A DNA stretch of 64,000 nt from Acidobacteriota bacterium (GTDB taxonomy: Bacteria > Acidobacteriota > Blastocatellia > Pyrinomonadales > Pyrinomonadaceae). This document shows, in pieces, positions 59,949 to 64,000 of the stretch. Where the stretch lies: NCBI GenBank assembly GCA_023389035.1, contig JAEWFC010000038.1, forward strand, positions 186,001 through 250,000, read 5' to 3'. The first letter of the stretch is position 1. Each line of letters starts with the position of its first letter. The notes beneath the pieces were generated by a model that was not told the origin of the DNA, did no database searches, and saw nothing but the letters and a program-made list of their open reading frames with translations. The translations under genes and the position numbers were made by a program.

Positions 59949-62468
59949 TCACGTCTCGCGATATCTGCCTTGCCGGTACCTGGCCTTTACCAGCTTATAC
60001 GCTTCTAGTATCGCCAGGACCGCAGATGCTCCGATTAACGCGGGAATAAGATGGCGTGTCCCCGGAAACTGAAAACTGAATACCGAACTGACAGCGGGAA
60101 CGGCAAAGATGATCACCAGGCTCAGGAAAACGGCTGCCACTATTAGCAGTACGGCGATGTTCCGCTCCATCAGTGAGGCGACGAAACTTCGTGTCTTATT
60201 GAGGTTTGTCAGAATCAGGAAGACGTTTCCGATGACAAGCGTTGAAAAGGCGATCGCCCGCACCTCGCCTTCGGTGTGGCCTTCGTCGATCGAGAGAAAA
60301 TAGACGACGGCGACCATTACCAGCAGCAGCAGGCCTTCCGTCACGCTCAGCAAAAGCTTTCGCGGCCCGAAAAAGCTCACGCCCGCTGCACGCGGCGGCC
60401 GCTGCATTATTCCTTTTTCATCCTGCTCGTTCTCAAAGGCGATCGAGCACGCCGGATCTATTATCAGCTCAAGGAAAACTATGTGCAGCGGCAGCAGCAA
60501 GATCGGCAGCCACGGAAAAAATGCCGGCAGCAAGGCGAGCCCGATGATCGGGATGTGGATAGCGATGATGTACGCCATCGCTTTCTGCAGATTGTCGTAT
60601 ATGCGGCGGCCATGGCGTATCGCGGCGACGACCGACGCGAAATTATCATCTAGCAGGACCAGCGACGAGGCTTCGCGGGCGACGTCGGTTCCCTTTTGTC
60701 CCATCGCTATGCCGATATGCGCCGCCTTCAACGCAGGCGCGTCATTTACGCCGTCGCCCGTCATCGCAACTATCTCCTTATTCGCCTTGAATGCGTTCAC
60801 GATCCTCAGCTTTTGTTCCGGCACGACCCGGGCAAAGACATTTATGCCCTCTATAACATTTCGCAGTTCATCATCGGATAACTCCGCAAGCTCGGCACCG
60901 GTCATCGTCTTGCCGTTAGGATCCAGGCCGACCTGGCCGCCGATGCTGCGCGCGGTGGCGGGAAAATCGCCGGTGATCATTACGACCTTGATGCCAGCCT
61001 CGTAACATTCCCGCGCGGCCTTCTTAACTTCGGGACGAATTGGATCCTCGAACGCCAAAAGGCCGATGTATTCAAACCGAAACCCACTTTGCTCGGCCGG
61101 GAGATCTTCACCCGCAACTGCATTTGCCTTCGCCGCAGCCAAAACCCTTCGGCCCTGAGTCGCGAGATGGTTTACGGCCTCCATTTCCTTTGCGGTTTCG
61201 TCCGTGCTCAAGCCGCAAAGCTTGAAAACAGCTTCCGGCGCTCCTTTGCATGCGATAACGAGATCGCCCTCGTTCTCATCCTCGAGCACACGCGTCATCG
61301 CGGGCAGCGCGGGCGAAAGCGGATACTCTTTCACAAGCCGATAGCTCGCAAGATCGTTCCGTCCAAACAAAGCAGAAAGCTCGCAGACCGCAAGTTCCAT
61401 CGGATCGGGCGAATCTTCCTGCGTCGCGCACCGAGCTGCTTTGACCAGCGTCCCGATGCTTTCTTTCTCGCCTTCGAAATTGTTCCGCTCAAAGATATTT
61501 CCGCCGTGCGACAACGCAACGACAGCCATCTTGTTTTGCGTGAGCGTTCCCGTTTTGTCTGTGCACAGGACCGTCGCCGAGCCGAGCGTTTCTATCGCCG
61601 AGGGCCGCCGCGTCAGAACGTTTATCTTTGAAAGCCGCCACGCGCCCAGCGCCATAAAGATCGTCAGAACGACCGGAAACTCTTCCGGAAGTATCGACAT
61701 CGCCGCGGCAAGCCCGCTCAAAAGTGACCGGACAAGGTCGCCGCGTGTGATGTAAAACGCCGCGACTATCACAAGGCTAACCAACGCGCCGATCATAAAT
61801 AGCCTGCGCACGAACGCACGCATCTCGACCTGCAGCCGCGTTTGATCGCTCTCGATCACATTCAGCGAACGCCCGATCTTTCCGAACTCGGTCTCCATAC
61901 CGGTCGCCGTGACCAAGGCTGTGCCTTTTCCCTGCACGACAAGAGTTCCGCTGAATACCTTTTCGTCCGGCAGATCGGGGTCTTTCGTGACCGTCAGGGA
62001 TTCACCCGTCAGCAGCGATTCATCGACCGTCAGATTCGTCGATTCTAATAGCCTCGCATCGGCTGCAACGCGGTCGCCTTCATTTAAAAGCAGCACGTCA
62101 CCTGGAACGACTTCCCTGCCCGGAATTCTCACTGTCGCGCCGTCGCGAATGACAAGCGCACGCGGCGAAGAAAGCCGCTTGAGCGCGTCAAGAGCAGCTT
62201 CGGTCTTGCGATACTGATAAAACGTTATAAAGATGATCAGAAAGATCGAGGCAAGCAGGATCAGCCCTTCGCGAATGTCGCCGAGGATGAGATAAAGCGT
62301 TCCGCAAGCGATCAGCAGCAGGAACATCGGTTCCTTTATCACTTCCGCGGCGATGCGGAAAACACTTTTTGGGCGCGCTGAGATCAGCTCATTGTAGCCA
62401 TGAACCTCTAGCAACTCACCGGCTTTTTCCGAACTAAGCCCCTGTGTCATCTGCGGAAAGGATACCAC
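59949..62468 (-). CDS. Cation-translocating P-type ATPase (P2-type)
   Basis: 839 aa. Actuator motif LLTGESLTV (154-157 TGES), phosphorylation site LCTDKTGTLTQNKM (Asp304), hinge MTGDGVNDAPALKAAHIGIAMG, and helix 4 with PEEFP (261-265). Six C-terminal helices follow. It is short for a Ca2+-ATPase and lacks heavy-metal N-terminal domains. PEEFP in helix 4 is typical of a bacterial P2A-like branch whose ion (Ca2+, Mn2+ or other) is not settled. Confidence 0.92.
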   Translation of the reverse strand: MVSFPQMTQGLSSEKAGELLEVHGYNELISARPKSVFRIAAEVIKEPMFLLLIACGTLYLILGDIREGLILLASIFLIIFITFYQYRKTEAALDALKRLSSPRALVIRDGATVRIPGREVVPGDVLLLNEGDRVAADARLLESTNLTVDESLLTGESLTVTKDPDLPDEKVFSGTLVVQGKGTALVTATGMETEFGKIGRSLNVIESDQTRLQVEMRAFVRRLFMIGALVSLVIVAAFYITRGDLVRSLLSGLAAAMSILPEEFPVVLTIFMALGAWRLSKINVLTRRPSAIETLGSATVLCTDKTGTLTQNKMAVVALSHGGNIFERNNFEGEKESIGTLVKAARCATQEDSPDPMELAVCELSALFGRNDLASYRLVKEYPLSPALPAMTRVLEDENEGDLVIACKGAPEAVFKLCGLSTDETAKEMEAVNHLATQGRRVLAAAKANAVAGEDLPAEQSGFRFEYIGLLAFEDPIRPEVKKAARECYEAGIKVVMITGDFPATARSIGGQVGLDPNGKTMTGAELAELSDDELRNVIEGINVFARVVPEQKLRIVNAFKANKEIVAMTGDGVNDAPALKAAHIGIAMGQKGTDVAREASSLVLLDDNFASVVAAIRHGRRIYDNLQKAMAYIIAIHIPIIGLALLPAFFPWLPILLLPLHIVFLELIIDPACSIAFENEQDEKGIMQRPPRAAGVSFFGPRKLLLSVTEGLLLLVMVAVVYFLSIDEGHTEGEVRAIAFSTLVIGNVFLILTNLNKTRSFVASLMERNIAVLLIVAAVFLSLVIIFAVPAVSSVFSFQFPGTRHLIPALIGASAVLAILEAYKLVKARYRQGRYRET

Positions 62469-62674
62469 TTACACCGTCATCAGGCTCTGGCCGCAGTTCG
62501 CCTATCGCATAAAGGCTCTGGTCTTCTTACGCAAAGCCGCGGGCTCCGCAACGAAAAAGATGTGTAATGAAATCCGCTATCGGCATAGTAAGCAAGAAAC
62601 CGTTGTATTTAACAGACAGTATGGTTCAAAACGCCGTCTCGTACCGCTGCTAATGAGCAAACTAGAGGAATAAG

Positions 62675-63205
62675 ATGACAGACATCCACAAGAAACTCGA
62701 ATCGATAACTAATGTGGCGATCATCGTGGTCGCCGTCCTATTTGGGACTACGATGGCTTCGAAATATTTCGCCGTCGGCCCGGAAATCGTAAAACCGCAA
62801 CCGCAGACCATCGCACCCAATACAAAGTTCAATCTCAAGGAAGCAGACTGGTCGACAACTGATCGAACTCTCGTGTTGGCTTTTTCAACCACGTGTCGCT
62901 TTTGCATCGAAAGCGCAGGCTTCTATAAGAACCTGGCAGCTAAAGTAGCAACCCGTCACGACTTGAAAATGATGGTCGTCAGTCCACAGCCATTAGATGA
63001 CGTCAAGAAGTTCTTCAGTGAACGAGAGATCCAAATAAATGATTTTGTACACGCCAAGCTATCAGACATTTCAGTCAACGGGACACCAACGCTTGTGCTC
63101 GTAGATCGAGACGGACTCGTAAAAGAATCGTGGGTCGGCAGGCTGCCGCCCGACGGTGAGAAGGAGCTTTTGTCTAAGCTCTTCGATGAACAAGGTGGAT
63201 CTTAA
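62675..63205 (+). CDS. Membrane-anchored thioredoxin/TlpA-like protein
   Basis: 176 aa. N-terminal anchor (about residues 13-33, VAIIVVAVLFGTTMASKYF) followed by a thioredoxin fold with the redox pair CRFC in AFSTTCRFCIESAGFY and the cis-Pro region SVNGTPTLVLVDRDG. It faces the periplasm. It lies 15 nt before a gene for a 16-cysteine exported protein, a likely substrate or partner. Sequence is more AT-rich than most of the window. Confidence 0.88.
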   Translation: MTDIHKKLESITNVAIIVVAVLFGTTMASKYFAVGPEIVKPQPQTIAPNTKFNLKEADWSTTDRTLVLAFSTTCRFCIESAGFYKNLAAKVATRHDLKMMVVSPQPLDDVKKFFSEREIQINDFVHAKLSDISVNGTPTLVLVDRDGLVKESWVGRLPPDGEKELLSKLFDEQGGS

Positions 63206-63220
63206 AAAAAAGGAGCGAAT

Positions 63221-63796
63221 ATGAAACGAATTCTGGTAAGATTCTCAATGTTGGCTGTTCTTGTTGCTACAGGAAGTTTCCTGTATTTGGAAACCCCGGC
63301 CGATGCGTCCGCAGTCGAAATGGCGTGTTGGGAGCAGGCGTACAACAAATGGATGAACTGCGACACGGCGTATTCAAATACGTTGACACAATATGACCTT
63401 TCCCCGACAACATGTGCAAATAGTGCCACGACTGCATGTACAGCCGACGCCAATACGTACTGTTTGGCGCAAGCAACCAGCCAGTGTAACGGAGACCCTG
63501 TTTGTGAAAATACAGTCTTCACGGGGTGCTATTCGGGTAGATATAATTCTTGTTATTCGGCAGCAAACACCAGCTGTATGGCCAATGCACAGACGGCCTA
63601 CAACAATCGCGGCACCGCTTATGGATCGTGTCTTGGCATTGAGGGCAACTTCGGCAATTGCATCGAACAGGTTGATGGCGGGTGCATGTTAGCTCAGGAT
63701 CGCGTAGCGACATGTGCTGCCCTATACCAAGGCATTGACAATTACGACGCTTACAGCACCTGTATCACTGCAAGCGGAATAAATCGGTGCGTCTAG
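63221..63796 (+). CDS. Exported cysteine-rich hypothetical protein
   Basis: 191 aa. Signal peptide (VRFSMLAVLVATGSFLYL, about residues 5-24). The mature part has sixteen Cys, spaced mainly 4-12 residues apart in Ala/Thr/Asn/Tyr-rich helices (TTCANSATTACTADANTYC; CNGDPVCENTVFTGCY). The even number and spacing suggest disulfides or a helical Cys-rich repeat. No homologue is recognised. RBS AAGGAG; located 15 nt after the thioredoxin-like gene. Confidence 0.75.
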   Translation: MKRILVRFSMLAVLVATGSFLYLETPADASAVEMACWEQAYNKWMNCDTAYSNTLTQYDLSPTTCANSATTACTADANTYCLAQATSQCNGDPVCENTVFTGCYSGRYNSCYSAANTSCMANAQTAYNNRGTAYGSCLGIEGNFGNCIEQVDGGCMLAQDRVATCAALYQGIDNYDAYSTCITASGINRCV

Positions 63797-63814
63797 GCTG
63801 TCGGCTTCTATTGA

Positions 63815-63841
63815 ATGGGGTTAACTAAGGTTTAACCCCAT
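63815..63841 (+). repeat. Perfect 10-bp inverted repeat before the VWA-type gene
   Basis: ATGGGGTTAA (63815-63824) and TTAACCCCAT (63832-63841) around CTAAGGT. No T run follows, so it may be an operator or weak terminator; it ends 14 bp before the next start codon. Confidence 0.6.
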
Positions 63842-63855
63842 GACTATCACTACCC

Positions 63856-64000
63856 ATGAAGAAGTATTTTACAGGCATCGTCGTACTCGTCGCACTCCTT
63901 TCAGGTACGGCTGCCTATATTCCGGGTCAAGTTAACCCGATCGAAGAGGACACTACTCCGATCAAGGTCGATACGAAGCTCGTGACAGTTCCGGTGATGG
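63856..64000 (+). CDS. VWA-domain-type exported protein (3'-truncated by window edge)
   Basis: Only the first 48 codons are visible: a signal peptide (KKYFTGIVVLVALLSGTAAY) then DTTPIKVDTKLVTVPVM. The phrase DTxLVTVPVxV is the usual opening of von Willebrand factor type A proteins annotated in Acidobacteriota, which is the only basis for the name. The domain itself lies outside the window. Confidence 0.6.
   Translation, partial: MKKYFTGIVVLVALLSGTAAYIPGQVNPIEEDTTPIKVDTKLVTVPVM

Overview
The window reads as a chromosomal segment of a Gram-negative, outer-membrane-bearing bacterium. The best guess is Acidobacteriota, class Blastocatellia (Pyrinomonadales-like). This is an inference from gene content: lpxC and a BamD-like protein, aconitase A, secreted gingipain-like and reprolysin-like proteases, a VWA-domain protein with the N-terminal style common in Acidobacteria, an AtuA-type catabolic locus, and many small lipoproteins. 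No 16S rRNA or other taxonomic marker lies in the window. Coding density is high. Genes are mostly in short operons on both strands, with a single tRNA (Arg, CCG) and no rRNA, CRISPR array, prophage or recognisable transposase.

Region by region. 1-9.2 kb: lytic transglycosylase (cut by the edge), threonine ammonia-lyase, a 1.25-kb repeat-rich gap, then SPFH protein, glutathione peroxidase, MltG, a small membrane protein bracketed by 57-bp repeats, and a HAD/cyclophilin/Dtd/cyclophilin run ending at tRNA-Arg. 9.2-19 kb: C25 protease, aconitase, lipoprotein, tandem zinc-ribbon paralogues, gamma-glutamyltransferase. 19-30 kb: Nramp-like transporter, MscS-cNMP channel, a minus-strand group (membrane protein, degenerate ferredoxin-like protein, Fur, DUF2520, 1165-aa P-loop ATPase) and an M48 protease. 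29.7-30.3 kb: a gap with a 42-bp palindromic repeat array. 30.3-39.4 kb: BamD-like TPR protein, Rpe, PASTA protein, RsmB, TrhO, Fmt, a secreted protein, proline-pathway aldehyde dehydrogenase, peptide deformylase. 39.5-45.9 kb: sterol-desaturase-like enzyme, B12-binding mutase subunit, AtuA-type acyl-CoA catabolism, pyrophosphatase.

46.0-53.0 kb is the most unusual part. A stress-flavoured group (ferritin-like protein, Lys/Ala-rich histone-H1-like protein, 50-aa Lmo0937-type membrane protein, lone response-regulator receiver, disordered acidic protein) leads into four plus-strand genes. These are an unrecognised 203-aa protein, an unrecognised 234-aa protein, an ATP-dependent polynucleotide ligase, and an archaeo-eukaryotic primase fused to a HAD phosphatase. 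The last three are translationally packed (1-nt overlap, 2-nt gap) and are preceded by eight copies of a GGTGACG-type direct repeat. Ligase plus primase-polymerase plus an end-healing-type phosphatase is the enzyme set expected of an end-joining or gap-repair machine, but no canonical Ku or LigD is present. I regard this as the best candidate for an undescribed system. The block sits between catabolic acyl-CoA genes (AtuA/ECH on one side, the carboxyltransferase subunit on the other), as if inserted into that locus.

53-64 kb: acyl-CoA carboxyltransferase, reprolysin-like protease and ATP-grasp protein (overlapping), EVE protein, a four-helix-bundle gene bracketed by inverted GGTGA-rich repeats, a possible degenerate zincin, LpxC, a P-type ATPase, and a thioredoxin-like/Cys-rich secreted pair, ending in a truncated VWA-type gene.
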